Shown here: in pieces, positions 8,846-18,649 of the stretch | Layout of the letters: the number at the start of each line of letters is the position of its first letter | How positions within the stretch are numbered: position 1 is the stretch's first letter | Origin: Pseudorhodobacter antarcticus | Lineage (GTDB): Bacteria; Pseudomonadota; Alphaproteobacteria; Rhodobacterales; Rhodobacteraceae | Direction of reading: 5' to 3' | Length of the DNA: 64,000 nucleotides | Assembly (NCBI GenBank): GCA_945860375.1 | Contig: CAMAQR010000010.1 | Location: forward strand, 26,149-90,148 | Notes under the pieces: generated by a model | What the model was told of the DNA's origin: nothing | Databases searched by the model: none | What the model saw: only the letters and a program-made list of their open reading frames with translations | Position numbers and translations under genes: made by a program

Positions 8846-10980
8846 TGCGCCACCTGATCCGCGCGTTTTGTGTGATGCTGGCTTTGGTTGCTCCGGTTGC
8901 GGCGCAGGACAAGGTCAGCCTCATCGCCGACAGTTTGAACATCACCGGCGCCGACACCCTGGTTGCGCGCGGTCATGTCGAGATTTTCTTTCAAGGCCAG
9001 AGGTTGACCGCGTCCAGTCTTATCTTTGATCGCAAAAATGACCGCTTGCTGATCGAAGGCCCCATCGTGCTGAACGATGGCAAGGGCAGCTTCATTCTGG
9101 CTTCTCAGGGCGAACTGAGCGCCGATCTGACCGAAGGCGTGCTGGTCTCGGCCCGCTTGGTGATGAATCAACAGCTGCAACTGGCCGCCGCCGACATCAT
9201 GCGGGTGGGTGGGCGCTACACGGCGCTGAACCGGGTGGCGGCATCATCTTGCAAAGTCTGCGCGGGCGATCCGACGCCACTGTGGGAAATCCGCGCGCGC
9301 CGGGTGGTGCATGATCAGCAGGAACGGCAGCTGTATTTTGACGCAGCCCAATTCCGCGTGGCCGGTCTGCCCGTGATGTATATTCCGCGCTTGCGGATGC
9401 CTGACCCGACGCTGAAACGCGCCACCGGCTTCCTGATGCCGGTGCTTCGCACCACATCCAACCTTGGGACCGGGCTGCGCCTGCCCTATTTCATCAGGCT
9501 CGGCGATCACCGCGACCTGACGCTGACGCCTTACTTTACCACCTCGGGCGCGCGCACCGTCGATCTGCGCTATCGACAGGCCTTTGCCACCGGCGATCTG
9601 ACGATTTCAAGTGGCGTCTCGCGGGACAGCCTGCTGCCCGGCGAAACCCGCGGCTATCTGCTGGCCAAGGGTCGCTTCAACCTGCCGCTGGGCTTTCAGC
9701 TTGACCTGCGCGGTGAGGTCGTCAGCGACAACGCCTATTTGCTCGACTACGGCTATCCGGCGGCAGACCGTCTCGACAGCCGCGCCGAAATCACCCGAAC
9801 CCGACGCAATGAACATATCGCGGCGCGGCTGATTGGCTTTCATTCCACCCGCGAAGGCGAAGACAACGCCACCCTGCCCGCCGTGGTGGGCGACCTGACC
9901 TGGTACCGCCGCTTTGCCTTGGGCACTCTGGGCGGTGAGGGTGGATTGCGGTTTCAGACCCATGGCCATGACCGCCCCTCTGCGTCCTTGCTCGACCTAG
10001 ACAGTGATGGCATCAGCGACGGGCGCGACACGCGCCGGATCAGCCTGCGCGCAGATTGGCGGCGCGACTGGTTCCTGACCAATGGCATGGTGGCCGCGGT
10101 TCTGGGCGAGGCAACTGCCGACATTCACACCATCGCCCAAGACCCGACCTATGCTGGCACCAGCGCCCGTCTGCACGGGGCCATGGCCGCCGAACTGCGC
10201 TGGCCATTGGTCAAGGCCGGTGCGAACGGCGTGTCACAGGTGATCGAACCGGTGATGCAACTGGTCTGGGCCCCGTCGGGCACCGAAACCCTGCCCAATG
10301 AGGATTCCGCGCTGGTGGAGTTTGACGATGGCAACCTCTTCGCCCTGAACCGCTTTCCCGGATCAGATGCGGTGGAACGCGGCACGCGGGCCAATCTGGG
10401 CATCAGCTATCTGCGCAACGATCCCGAAGGCTGGAACCTTGGCCTGACTTTGGGCCGCGTCTTGCGCAGTCAGGACTTGGCGCAGTTCAGTGCCGCCTCG
10501 GGTCTGGACGGGCTGCGATCGGACTGGATGGCGGCATGGCAGTTGGACCTTGCTGGAAATCTGGGCATCACCAACCGATTGGTGTTCGATGACAGCTTTA
10601 ACCTGACCAAAACCGAGCTGCGCGCGGTACTGGCGCGGGATCGCTACAGTCTTGCGGCAGGCTATGTCTATGCGGTGGCAGATATGGCCGAAAACCGGCC
10701 CGATCCCACGGCAGAGCTGACAGTCTATTCGACCTACAAGATCAGCGCGAACTGGACAGCAGAACTGGCCAGCCGCTATGATTTTCAGGCCGAACGCGCG
10801 GCGAAGGCGGGTTTGGGGCTGACCTATCGCAACGAGTGTCTGGCGGTTGATCTTTCGCTCTCGCGCCGCTTTACATCCTCGACTAGTATCCAGCCGACCA
10901 CGGATTTAGGGCTTTCGGTTGAACTTCTTGGCTTTGGTGGCGGATCAGGCCCGGGGCCTTCCCGGCAATGCCGCCGTTGA
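8845..10980 (+). CDS. lptD: LPS-assembly outer-membrane protein LptD
   Basis: 711 aa. A signal peptide ends near APVAAQ (~21). It is followed by the OstA/LptA-like beta-jellyroll (VSLIADSLNITGADTLVARG), then the long beta-barrel region. A CKVCAGDPTPLW motif (~135) is typical of alphaproteobacterial LptD; the two cysteines may replace the enterobacterial disulfide pattern. LptD inserts LPS into the outer leaflet together with LptE. Translationally coupled behind lptG, which groups the inner- and outer-membrane ends of the Lpt bridge in one operon. Confidence 0.93.
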   Translation: MRHLIRAFCVMLALVAPVAAQDKVSLIADSLNITGADTLVARGHVEIFFQGQRLTASSLIFDRKNDRLLIEGPIVLNDGKGSFILASQGELSADLTEGVLVSARLVMNQQLQLAAADIMRVGGRYTALNRVAASSCKVCAGDPTPLWEIRARRVVHDQQERQLYFDAAQFRVAGLPVMYIPRLRMPDPTLKRATGFLMPVLRTTSNLGTGLRLPYFIRLGDHRDLTLTPYFTTSGARTVDLRYRQAFATGDLTISSGVSRDSLLPGETRGYLLAKGRFNLPLGFQLDLRGEVVSDNAYLLDYGYPAADRLDSRAEITRTRRNEHIAARLIGFHSTREGEDNATLPAVVGDLTWYRRFALGTLGGEGGLRFQTHGHDRPSASLLDLDSDGISDGRDTRRISLRADWRRDWFLTNGMVAAVLGEATADIHTIAQDPTYAGTSARLHGAMAAELRWPLVKAGANGVSQVIEPVMQLVWAPSGTETLPNEDSALVEFDDGNLFALNRFPGSDAVERGTRANLGISYLRNDPEGWNLGLTLGRVLRSQDLAQFSAASGLDGLRSDWMAAWQLDLAGNLGITNRLVFDDSFNLTKTELRAVLARDRYSLAAGYVYAVADMAENRPDPTAELTVYSTYKISANWTAELASRYDFQAERAAKAGLGLTYRNECLAVDLSLSRRFTSSTSIQPTTDLGLSVELLGFGGGSGPGPSRQCRR

Positions 10981-11053
10981 CCGCAGGGCTTTGGTCGGAC
11001 ATAAACCGTGCAACGGTCGCAAGGCCAGCACCTCAAACGGACGACGGCAGGCA

Positions 11054-12289
11054 ATGATGACACGGCCCGCGATTTCCAGACTGAACAGCTTGGCCCGCAT
11101 CGGCGGATTGGCCTTGGCGATGGCACTGCCCACAGGCGTGGTGCTGGCGCAATCGGGGCCTTTCGCGCCGATCAAGATCATCAATGAACGGGTGATCACC
11201 CAGTATGAATTGGATCAGCGCATCCTGTTCATGCAACTGCTGCGCCAACCGGGCGACATACCCGCCGAATCCTTGAAGGGTCTGATCGACGACCGGCTGC
11301 GCAGCCATGGTGCCGAGGTGGTTGGCATCTCGCTGACCGAAGAAAGCGTCCGCGCCGGGATGGAAGAATTTGCCGCCCGAGCCAACCTGACCGCCGACCA
11401 ATTCATCGAAGCGGTCGGCCAAGGCGGCGTGGACCCTGAAACCTTCCGCGACTTCGTCTCGGCCGGCCTCGTCTGGCGCGAAACAGTGCGCGCCAAATAC
11501 AGCCCCACCATCACCATCAGCAAAGCCGCAATTGATCGGGCGATGGCGAATTTTGTGCCAACTTCGGCGATCAGCGTTCTGCTGTCGGAAATCGTGCTGA
11601 CGGCGACGGGGGCCGACCGCAGTTCGGCGCTGGCTTTGGCGCGCAAGCTGAAGACCGAATTGAAGGCCGGCGGCGATTTTGCCACCACGGCGCGGAGTTA
11701 CTCGGCGGGTGCGACGGCGGGCAGCGGTGGGCCGCTGGATTGGCAACGCCTGTCGCAACTGCCCGACGAAGCGGCTCTGGCCGTGCGCGGGCTGGCCGTG
11801 GGTCAGGTGTCCGAACCCGTTGTGCTGGACGACAAGGTGGTGATCTACCTGATGCGGGAACAGCGGCAGGATCAGATTTCGGAACAGGCGGCCACCGTGG
11901 TCAGCTATGCCGAATTCCTGATCCCGAACGATGCCAATGCGGGATCCGAGGCTTTGAATATCCGTTCTCGTGTGGATACCTGTGACGATCTTTACACCGT
12001 TGCCAAAGGCCTGCCCGCAGACCGCTTGACGCGTCATTCCATGGCTCCGGGTCAGGTGCCCGGCGATGTCGCGGCAGCGCTGACCCTGCTGGACGCGGGC
12101 GAAACCAACACTGCGGTGACACGCGGCGGCTGGCGGGTGTTTCTGATGCTGTGCAGCCGGGGCGCCGCCCCCGAAGACATGCCATCGCGCGATGAAATCC
12201 GGTTGCAACTGACCAACCAGCAACTGGCCGCCAAGGCCGAGATTTTTCTCGAAGAGCTGCGGTCCGAAGCCATCATCATCGACCCATGA
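11054..12289 (+). CDS. surA: Periplasmic peptidyl-prolyl isomerase / chaperone SurA-like
   Basis: 411 aa. Signal peptide (LALAMALPTGVVLAQ), a SurA N-terminal chaperone region starting FAPIKIINERVITQYELDQR, then one recognisable parvulin domain (~175-285, containing FATTARSYSAG, GGPLDW and VSEPV). Start is placed at the first of two adjacent ATG codons (11054 or 11057); the upstream open frame overlaps the end of lptD and lacks a signal sequence. SurA escorts outer-membrane proteins, including LptD, which explains its position. ATGA overlap with pdxA. Confidence 0.9.
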   Translation: MMTRPAISRLNSLARIGGLALAMALPTGVVLAQSGPFAPIKIINERVITQYELDQRILFMQLLRQPGDIPAESLKGLIDDRLRSHGAEVVGISLTEESVRAGMEEFAARANLTADQFIEAVGQGGVDPETFRDFVSAGLVWRETVRAKYSPTITISKAAIDRAMANFVPTSAISVLLSEIVLTATGADRSSALALARKLKTELKAGGDFATTARSYSAGATAGSGGPLDWQRLSQLPDEAALAVRGLAVGQVSEPVVLDDKVVIYLMREQRQDQISEQAATVVSYAEFLIPNDANAGSEALNIRSRVDTCDDLYTVAKGLPADRLTRHSMAPGQVPGDVAAALTLLDAGETNTAVTRGGWRVFLMLCSRGAAPEDMPSRDEIRLQLTNQQLAAKAEIFLEELRSEAIIIDP

Positions 12290-13275
12290 CCCCCGGCTCT
12301 TTGATGCGGGCCCCGATTGCGCTGACCTGTGGCGAGCCTGCGGGCGTAGGCCCCGAACTGGCCGTGGCCGCGCGGGCCGCCTTGGGCCTGATGGTGCCGT
12401 TTTTCTGGATTGGGGATCCGTCGCATCTGCCGCCCGGCAGTCGCATCCATCTGATCGACAGCCCCGATCAGGCTTATGCCACGGCAGCCGATGTCCTGCC
12501 GGTGTTGGCGCACCGCTTTGCCGGTCCCGCCCTGCCCGGTCAGCCTGCGCCGGAAAATGCAGCCGATGTGATCGCGGTGATCGCACGCGCAGTGGCTTTG
12601 GTGCAGTCCGGGCAAGCCAGCGCCATCTGCACCGCGCCAATCCATAAAAAGGCGCTGAAAGACGGCGCAGGCTTTGCCTTTCCCGGCCATACCGAGTTTC
12701 TGGCGCATCTGGCGGGCGTTGACCGGGTGGTGATGCTGCTGGCCAGCCCCCTGCTGCGGGTGGTGCCGGTAACGATCCACATTCCGATTGCAGAGGTGCC
12801 GAGGGCGTTGACCGCGGATTTGCTGGAAGCCACGATCCGCGTCACCGCCGCAGGTCTGACCCGCGATTTTGGCATTGCCGCCCCGCGCATCGCCGTGGCG
12901 GGTCTGAACCCGCACGCAGGCGAAGGCGGCGCGATGGGGGCCGAAGAAACGGCGATCATCACCCCGGTGCTGGACCGGTTGCGGGCCGAAGGGTTTGTGA
13001 TCCATGGTCCCTTGTCGGCGGACACGATGTTTCACGCCCGCGCCCGACAGGGCTACGATGTGGCGGTCTGCATGTATCACGACCAAGCACTGATCCCGAT
13101 CAAGACGCTGGATTTCGACGGTGGGGTCAATGTGACGCTGGGACTGCCGTTCGTGCGCACCTCGCCCGATCATGGCACGGCGTTTGACATTGCGGGCAAG
13201 GGTTTGGCGCGGGCGGACAGTCTGATCGCGGCACTGAAGATGGCGCAGGACATGGCAATGGCGCGCTTGGGGTAA
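12286..13275 (+). CDS. pdxA: 4-hydroxythreonine-4-phosphate dehydrogenase
   Basis: 329 aa, normal length. Motifs: LTCGEPAGVGPEL at the N-terminus, IHKKAL, FPGHTEFLA, GLNPHAGEGG, GPLSADTMF, YHDQALIPIKTL and TSPDHGTAFDIAG. It catalyses NAD-dependent oxidation in pyridoxal 5'-phosphate synthesis, feeding PdxJ. The start codon overlaps the surA stop (ATGA). surA-pdxA-rsmA is also a conserved order in Escherichia coli. Confidence 0.96.
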   Translation: MTPGSLMRAPIALTCGEPAGVGPELAVAARAALGLMVPFFWIGDPSHLPPGSRIHLIDSPDQAYATAADVLPVLAHRFAGPALPGQPAPENAADVIAVIARAVALVQSGQASAICTAPIHKKALKDGAGFAFPGHTEFLAHLAGVDRVVMLLASPLLRVVPVTIHIPIAEVPRALTADLLEATIRVTAAGLTRDFGIAAPRIAVAGLNPHAGEGGAMGAEETAIITPVLDRLRAEGFVIHGPLSADTMFHARARQGYDVAVCMYHDQALIPIKTLDFDGGVNVTLGLPFVRTSPDHGTAFDIAGKGLARADSLIAALKMAQDMAMARLG

Positions 13276-13301
13276 GGCTGGGGCGCTGCCCCAGACCCCT
13301 A

Positions 13302-13326
13302 CCGCGAAAAACGGGGTTTTTCGCGG
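13302..13326. repeat. Perfect hairpin embedded in intergenic repeat copy 2
   Basis: CCGCGAAAAAC, a 3-base loop and GTTTTTCGCGG: a perfect 11-bp inverted repeat between the G/C-rich block (13276-13300) and the GGATATTT core of the repeat. The other three copies lack this hairpin. The U-rich arm is inside the stem, so it is not a textbook terminator. Confidence 0.6.
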
Positions 13327-13328
13327 CT

Positions 13329-13350
13329 GGATATTTGAGCCAAGATGAAA
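13329..13350 (+). repeat. Intergenic repeat, copy 2 (short)
   Basis: GGATATTTGAGCCAAGATGA core, matching copies at 4467, 27627 and 49358, but it stops soon after GATGAA. It lies in the 84-base gap between pdxA and rsmA, the only copy located ahead of a co-directional gene. Confidence 0.6.
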
Positions 13351-13359
13351 GGGCTTTGA

Positions 13360-14202
13360 GTGGGAACGATTGACGGGCTGCCGCCTTTGCGAGAGGTGAT
13401 CCGGGCGCATGATCTGGTGGCCAAGAAATCCTTGGGCCAGAACTTTCTGCTGGATATGAACCTGACCGCCAAGATCGCGCGTTCAGCGGGCGATTTGTCG
13501 GCTTGCGATGTGCTGGAGGTGGGGCCGGGGCCGGGTGGGCTGACGCGCGGGCTGTTGGCCGAAGGCGCGCGCCATGTGCTGGCGGTGGAAAAAGACCCGC
13601 GCTGCATGCCCGCGCTGGCCGAGATTGCGGCGGCGCATCCGGGTCGGCTGGAGGTGATCAACGGTGACGCGCTGGAGGTGGATGTGCTGGCGCATCTGAC
13701 ACCCCCGGTGCGGATTGTGGCGAACCTGCCCTATAACATCGGCACCGAACTGCTGATCCGCTGGTTGACGCCGCAAATCTGGCCGCCCTATTGGCAAAGC
13801 CTGACGCTGATGTTCCAAAAGGAAGTGGCCGAGCGGATCGTGGCCAAGCCGCGCACAGATCACTACGGGCGCTTGGCGCTGCTGGCGCAGTGGCGCTGCG
13901 ATGCCAAGATTGTGCTGATCCTGCCGCCCGAAGCCTTTACACCCGCGCCCAAGGTGCATTCGGCGGTGGTGCATCTGACCCGGCTGGAGGCGCCGCGCTA
14001 TCCGGCCCCCGAGGCGGTGTTGAACCGCATCACCACGCTGGGATTTGGACAGCGCCGCAAGATGCTGCGCTCCAGTCTGAAGGGGATGGGGCCCGACATC
14101 GAGGCGCAACTGGTGGCGGCGGGGATTGAACCGACAGCGCGGGCCGAGGAAATCTCGCTGGAGAAATTCTGCGCGCTGGCACGGATTGTCGCCGGAGAGT
14201 GA
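13360..14202 (+). CDS. rsmA: 16S rRNA (adenine1518-N6/adenine1519-N6)-dimethyltransferase
   Basis: 280 aa from a GTG start. [20 protein letters not shown] near the N-terminus, the SAM-binding [10 protein letters not shown] (~53) and the catalytic [11 protein letters not shown] (~122) identify RsmA/KsgA. It dimethylates two adjacent adenines near the 3' end of 16S rRNA and acts as a late small-subunit assembly checkpoint. It closes the lpt-surA-pdxA cluster and converges on the DUF4167 gene. Confidence 0.96.
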   Translation: MGTIDGLPPLREVIRAHDLVAKKSLGQNFLLDMNLTAKIARSAGDLSACDVLEVGPGPGGLTRGLLAEGARHVLAVEKDPRCMPALAEIAAAHPGRLEVINGDALEVDVLAHLTPPVRIVANLPYNIGTELLIRWLTPQIWPPYWQSLTLMFQKEVAERIVAKPRTDHYGRLALLAQWRCDAKIVLILPPEAFTPAPKVHSAVVHLTRLEAPRYPAPEAVLNRITTLGFGQRRKMLRSSLKGMGPDIEAQLVAAGIEPTARAEEISLEKFCALARIVAGE

Positions 14203-14215
14203 GCTTGCCCACATG

Positions 14216-14243
14216 AAAAAGGCCCGCGCATGCGGACCTTTTT
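14216..14243. terminator. Bidirectional terminator between rsmA and the DUF4167 gene
   Basis: AAAAAGGCCCGC, a 4-base loop and GCGGACCTTTTT form a hairpin with one mismatch, A-tract on one side and T-tract on the other. It sits 13 bases past the rsmA stop and 21 bases past the convergent gene's stop, so it can serve both. Confidence 0.75.
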
Positions 14244-14264
14244 CGGATCAGCCGCCCAATTGGC

Positions 14265-15299
14265 TTATTCGGTGCTGCCACCCTCTGCGACAACCGCCGG
14301 CTTTTTCGCACGCGGGGCGCGGGTGACTTTGGGCGCATCTGCGGCCTGAGCCGGCTCAACAGGTTTGGCCACTTTGGGCGCGCGCGGTTTTGGCGCGGCT
14401 GCAGCTTCGACCTGGGCCACCAAAGCCGCGGGGGATTCAAAACGCGGGGCTTCAGCGCGTGGGGCTTCGGAGCGCACAGCTTCTGCGCGCGGGGCTTCTA
14501 CCCGTGGCGCTTCGGAGCGCACAGGCTCTGCGCGCGGAGCTTCAGCGCGCGACGCCTCGGGCTGCGCCTGCTCACGCAAGGGTTGCGCCGGACGTTGATC
14601 CCGACGGTTGTCATCGCGGCGGTTGTTGTCTTGACGGTTGTTGTCTTGACGGTTGTCATCGCGGCGGTTGTTGTCTTGGCGGCGCGGTTGGTCACCGCGG
14701 GGCTGATCGCCACGCGGTTGGTTATCATTGCGCGGCTCGCGGGGCTGATCCCCACGCGGCTGGTTGTCGCCCCGGTTCTCACGGGACTGGTTGTCGCCAC
14801 GATTCTCGCGCGGACGTTCGTCACGGCGATAATCGTCGCGGCGTGGCTGGCGTTGCACTTCGGGCAGCTCGACCAAAGTGGTTTCGTCAGGCTCTGCCAC
14901 CGCAAACCCCGCGACATAGGGTTGGTCGCTGTCGTGCTGATCGCCACGTTCGGGGCGATAATCCTGTCGGTCGCGGTTGCCACCATTCTGCCCGTTCTGC
15001 CCGTTCTGATTGGGCTGGCTATAGTGCTGGCGCTGCTCTTGTTCCGCCGCCATCTCACGCGTGGCTTCGGCCAGCATGCGGGTGTAATGCTCGGCATGCT
15101 GCGAGAAGTTCTCTGCGGCCACGCGGTCGTTAGACCGCTGTGCATCACCAGCGAGCATCTGATATTTCTCGATGATCTGCTGCGGGGTGCCGCGCACCTT
15201 GCCGTCGGGGCCGGAGCTGTCGAACACGCGGTTGATGATATTGCCGAGGGTGCGCGGGCGGTTCGTTTTTGAACGCGAGCGAGACTTGGAAGAGCGCAT
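14265..15299 (-). CDS. DUF4167 domain-containing protein
   Basis: 344 aa. Residues 1-80 contain the conserved DUF4167 domain: an Arg/Ser/Lys-rich start (MRSSKSRSRSK), then RTLGNIINRVFDSSGPDGKV and RGTPQQIIEKYQMLAGDA. The remainder is low complexity: a long Arg/Asp/Asn/Gln region, encoded partly by 15-bp tandem DNA repeats, and an Ala/Pro/Glu tail. Start 15299 has AAGGA 5 bases upstream; the longer open frame runs into prmC. Basic, disordered and probably nucleic-acid or ribosome associated, but its function is unknown. It follows prfA-prmC. Confidence 0.85.
   Translation of the reverse strand: MRSSKSRSRSKTNRPRTLGNIINRVFDSSGPDGKVRGTPQQIIEKYQMLAGDAQRSNDRVAAENFSQHAEHYTRMLAEATREMAAEQEQRQHYSQPNQNGQNGQNGGNRDRQDYRPERGDQHDSDQPYVAGFAVAEPDETTLVELPEVQRQPRRDDYRRDERPRENRGDNQSRENRGDNQPRGDQPREPRNDNQPRGDQPRGDQPRRQDNNRRDDNRQDNNRQDNNRRDDNRRDQRPAQPLREQAQPEASRAEAPRAEPVRSEAPRVEAPRAEAVRSEAPRAEAPRFESPAALVAQVEAAAAPKPRAPKVAKPVEPAQAADAPKVTRAPRAKKPAVVAEGGSTE
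14605..14679. repeat. Five 15-bp tandem repeats inside the DUF4167 gene
   Basis: Five consecutive 15-base units of the form CGGTTGTYRTCKYGR, alternating two variants (…CATCGCGG and …TGTCTTGA). On the coding strand they give an Arg-Asp-Asn-type pentapeptide repeat. Their length in multiples of 3 lets copy number vary without frameshift. Confidence 0.8.
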
Positions 15300-15493
15300 C
15301 TTGATCCTTGAACCAGATAGTCCGGTCTGACATGCGCCTGATCTTTTCGGGATCGTCTGCCCAGTCGGGCATAGCAGCAATGGCCGGGTTTGCGAAGGTA
15401 CGGCACCGAATGCGCCGCGACCCGCGTGGGTTTGAATAATCACAGGGGGGGGCGCGTGACAAGGAAAATCTTGCGATAATCTGAGCCAGCAGG

Positions 15494-16351
15494 CTACAGG
15501 ACACCGCAACTGCCGGGTTCTTCGGGCTTTTGCGCGGCAACAACGCGGTCGCGGCCATCGAAGTCTTGCAGAATGCGGATGTTGCAAAGCCCCTGTGCCG
15601 CCAGCAGGTTGCACACAGCACCCCCCTGAGTCGGCCCGATTTCCAACAACAGGCGCGCGCCCGACATCATCCGCGCCGGGGCACCCAAAGCAATGGCGCG
15701 GTAAGCGGCAAGACCATCACCGCCGGGCGTCAGTGCCAGATGTGGCTCGTGGTCGAACACATCCGGGGAAAGGGCTGCCATCTCATCGGCGGCAATATAG
15801 GGCGGGTTGGAGGTGATCAGATCAAATCGGTCTGAAATGGCGGCAAACCAATCCGATTGCACAAGCTGCGCGCGTTTGGTCAGGCCCAGCGAGTCGGCGT
15901 TTGTTTGCGCAACCGCCAAGGCGGCGGCGGAAACATCGGTGCCCACGCCCATGGCCATCGGCATATCGGCCAAGGCGGACAGCAGGATACAGCCGGTGCC
16001 AGTGCCCAGATCGAGCATCTTCAGAAAGGGGCGTGACACCGCCTCGGCCACAAGCACCTCGGTTTCGGGGCGCGGATCCAGTGTGTCGGGCGTTACCCTG
16101 AAACTGCGACCCCAGAACAGCCGGTGGCCGATGATCTGCGCCACCGGTTGGCGGGTTTCGCGGGCGGTCAGGGCGGCGTTGAATGTCGCTTGCGTATCTT
16201 CAGTCAGCGGGTCGGGCAGGTGCAGCGTCAAGCGGTCTGGCGGGATACCGATGGCATGGGCCAGCAAGGCGCGGGCGTCGGTGTTGGCCCCTGCAATCCC
16301 AGCGGCGGTCAGCCGGGCGGTGGCAGCGCGCAGGGCCTCAGCCGCCGTCAT
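15494..16351 (-). CDS. prmC: Release factor glutamine methyltransferase
   Basis: 285 aa. SAM-binding segment [15 protein letters not shown] and the catalytic NPPYI motif ([11 protein letters not shown]), with an N-terminal helical domain and [10 protein letters not shown]. PrmC methylates the glutamine of the GGQ motif of release factors, increasing termination efficiency. Its ATG overlaps the prfA stop by 4 bases, placing the enzyme next to its substrate gene. Confidence 0.95.
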   Translation of the reverse strand: MTAAEALRAATARLTAAGIAGANTDARALLAHAIGIPPDRLTLHLPDPLTEDTQATFNAALTARETRQPVAQIIGHRLFWGRSFRVTPDTLDPRPETEVLVAEAVSRPFLKMLDLGTGTGCILLSALADMPMAMGVGTDVSAAALAVAQTNADSLGLTKRAQLVQSDWFAAISDRFDLITSNPPYIAADEMAALSPDVFDHEPHLALTPGGDGLAAYRAIALGAPARMMSGARLLLEIGPTQGGAVCNLLAAQGLCNIRILQDFDGRDRVVAAQKPEEPGSCGVL

Positions 16352-17403
16352 CCCTCCATCTCGGCCAGTTTGGTGGCCTGATCATGCGACACCAGCGCGT
16401 CGATCACTTCGGACAGATCACCTTGCATCACCTGAGCCAGCGAATACAAAGTCAGGTTGATGCGGTGATCGGTCATCCGGCCTTGCGGAAAGTTGTAGGT
16501 GCGGATGCGTTCGGACCGATCGCCCGAGCCCACCTGAGACTTCCGCTCGGCCGCGCGGGCGTCATCAACGCGGGCGCGTTCCAGATCGTAAAGCCGCGCG
16601 CGCAGAACCTGCATCGCCAGTTCCTTGTTGCGGTGCTGCGATTTTTGCGCCGATGTCACGATGAGGCCCGTCGGCAGGTGGGTGATCCGCACGGCGCTGT
16701 CAGTGGTGTTGACGTGTTGCCCCCCTGCCCCCGACGCGCGCATGGTGTCGATGCGCAGATCAGAGGCGGGGATCTGCAAATCGACTTCTTCGGCCTCTGG
16801 CAACACCGCCACGGTGGCAGCAGAGGTGTGGACCCTGCCCTGCGCCTCGGTTTCCGGCACCCTTTGAACGCGATGGACGCCGGATTCAAACTTCATCTTG
16901 GCGAAAACACCCTCACCCTTGATATGGACCGAGACATCCTTGATGCCGCCAAGTTCGCTGTCTTGCTGCTCCAGAATCTCAAACGACCAGCCCATTTTCT
17001 CGCAATAGCGTTGGTACATCCGCAACAGATCGGCGGCGAACAAGGCGGCCTCATCCCCCCCGGTTCCCGGACGGATTTCCAGAATGGCCGGGCGGGCATC
17101 AGCGGCGTCTTTTGGCAGCAGCGCGATTTGCAGCCGCTGTTCCATTTCCGGGATTCGGGCCTTCAACACCGGCATCTCATCTTCGGCCAAGCCCCGCATT
17201 TCGGGATCGGCCAGCATGATTTCAGCCTCGGCCAGATCATCCAAGGCGCGGCGGTAAGCGGCGATCTCGTCGGCCACCGGCTTTAGATCGGAATATTCGC
17301 GCGACAGCGTGGCGATTTCGGCCGGCGAAGCGCCCGCGTTCAGCCGGGCCTCGAGAAACTCGAAACGCTGGGTGATCTGGGCGAGTTTGTCTAACGGAAC
17401 CAT
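16348..17403 (-). CDS. prfA: Peptide chain release factor 1
   Basis: 351 aa. GGQ motif in [15 protein letters not shown] (~228), which triggers peptidyl-tRNA hydrolysis, and [20 protein letters not shown] downstream. The stop-codon recognition domain precedes it. RF1 reads UAA and UAG. Translationally coupled to prmC. Confidence 0.96.
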   Translation of the reverse strand: MVPLDKLAQITQRFEFLEARLNAGASPAEIATLSREYSDLKPVADEIAAYRRALDDLAEAEIMLADPEMRGLAEDEMPVLKARIPEMEQRLQIALLPKDAADARPAILEIRPGTGGDEAALFAADLLRMYQRYCEKMGWSFEILEQQDSELGGIKDVSVHIKGEGVFAKMKFESGVHRVQRVPETEAQGRVHTSAATVAVLPEAEEVDLQIPASDLRIDTMRASGAGGQHVNTTDSAVRITHLPTGLIVTSAQKSQHRNKELAMQVLRARLYDLERARVDDARAAERKSQVGSGDRSERIRTYNFPQGRMTDHRINLTLYSLAQVMQGDLSEVIDALVSHDQATKLAEMEG

Positions 17404-17442
17404 GGGCGCGGTGTGGCGAGTTCGGCGCGTCGGGTCAAGAGC

Positions 17443-18015
17443 CTAGCGGTCCGGGTCGTTCCAGATGAAGCCGTCAATCGCATAGGGGCGGCCAAAGCTG
17501 TTGGGTGTGCTGGCCACCTGAACCACCGACCAATCGTTTTGCGGCGACACATCCACGACCGCCATCCCCAAGGACACCTGGCTGGAGGCCCAGTTGGCGT
17601 GATCAATCAGGATTTCCCGTTCATTCACCACCGCAGACACAACCGCGACATGGCCTTTGGGCAGCTTGCGCGTTGCACTGAACGCCATCACCGAACCGAC
17701 CACGGGGTCATTGCCGCGCGCAAATTCTCCGTGCGCCTGATCCCACCACGTTCCCGCATTGCCCTTGATGTCCACCCCGCTGGCATCCCGCGCAAAAGGC
17801 ACGCACCAAACCTTGATCCCCGCCGCGCTTTTGGCCTTGGCATTGGCCACGGCGGCGGACACGAAGGCCGGTTTCAAGCCGGGCTGGATCAGATCGGGCT
17901 GCGACGACAACATGGTGATCTCTGGCTTGGCAGCGCAGGCGGTGCACAGCGCCAAAACCGCGCAGAGTGCGATCAGCCGAGGCGCTGCGTCCGGCATGCG
18001 AAAAGTGATGGCCAT
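17443..18015 (-). CDS. CHAP-domain amidase-like exported protein
   Basis: 190 aa from ATG 18015. A hydrophobic leader (LIALCAVLALCTACA) may be a lipoprotein signal, although -3 of the candidate Cys is itself Cys, an unusual lipobox. The CHAP domain starts at WCVPFARDASGV (catalytic Cys), continues GNAGTWWDQA, then GHVAVVSAVV (catalytic His) and ILIDHANW. CHAP enzymes cleave peptidoglycan amide bonds. The upstream extension of the frame (to 18123) lacks signal-peptide character. Confidence 0.75.
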   Translation of the reverse strand: MAITFRMPDAAPRLIALCAVLALCTACAAKPEITMLSSQPDLIQPGLKPAFVSAAVANAKAKSAAGIKVWCVPFARDASGVDIKGNAGTWWDQAHGEFARGNDPVVGSVMAFSATRKLPKGHVAVVSAVVNEREILIDHANWASSQVSLGMAVVDVSPQNDWSVVQVASTPNSFGRPYAIDGFIWNDPDR

Positions 18016-18181
18016 AAAAAGTCCCAGGTTGGTTCGGTTGCTTGGCCGCGCAGGGTGCCAAAACAGGTCCAAGCGCGGCCCGGTGTTCTTCGACCGCTCC
18101 GCCCAAAAGAGCAACAATTTCAAACAAGCCGTGGCAAAAATCCGCCGCCGAAATCCGCCCCTTCGGCAAGGTTGCGTCGAT

Positions 18182-18649
18182 TCAGCCCTTTTGACCCGTC
18201 AGCTCTGTCAACCAAAGCCCCAGACGCGCGCCGTTGACGCCCAGATCCGACGAGCCAAAACGCAGGCGCGCCACAAGATGCAACATCGTGCCTTGCGTGG
18301 CATCGGCTATGGCCTCGGCTGTGGTGTAATCGGGAAACCCCCAAACCGCAGAACGGGTTTCCCAGGTGATCATCCCGGACTGCGGCGACCCCGCAATCCG
18401 CCGCGTGCGCGCTGTGGCAAGGGCGATGGCATCCAGCCGCGTCAGCAGATCGACACGGCTCAGATCAGATGCCACGGCCGCATAGGCACCGCCCGGCATC
18501 GCTTGCGGCCCATCGGTGGGCAGTGACAGACCCAGCCCCTGCGCCACCTCGCTTGGGCGCTGATGCCACTTGGCGGTACTGGTCGGGGCCAGACGAATAT
18601 ACGCCATCAGCCCCGCCAACAAGATCGCTGCGACAAGGGTCAGCCTCAT
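18182..18649 (-). CDS. DUF1499 domain-containing membrane-anchored protein
   Basis: 155 aa. One N-terminal hydrophobic segment (LTLVAAILLAGLMAYI) is followed by a soluble domain with TRRIAGSPQSGMITWETRS and WGFPDYTTAEA, characteristic of DUF1499. Start 18649 overlaps the agmatinase stop (ATGA), so the two genes are translationally coupled. Function unknown. Confidence 0.8.
   Translation of the reverse strand: MRLTLVAAILLAGLMAYIRLAPTSTAKWHQRPSEVAQGLGLSLPTDGPQAMPGGAYAAVASDLSRVDLLTRLDAIALATARTRRIAGSPQSGMITWETRSAVWGFPDYTTAEAIADATQGTMLHLVARLRFGSSDLGVNGARLGLWLTELTGQKG

Noticed and set aside
10919..11053. N-terminal extension of SurA
   Set aside because: It overlaps the end of lptD and would bury the signal peptide; ATG 11054 fits an exported chaperone.
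14480..14860. Repeat array that might suggest CRISPR
   Set aside because: 15-bp units without spacers, in frame within a coding gene.
14583..15272. Hydrophobic 229-codon plus-strand frame opposite DUF4167
   Set aside because: Val/Ala/Leu runs come from reading the Arg/Asp/Asn repeat region backwards; no ribosome site.
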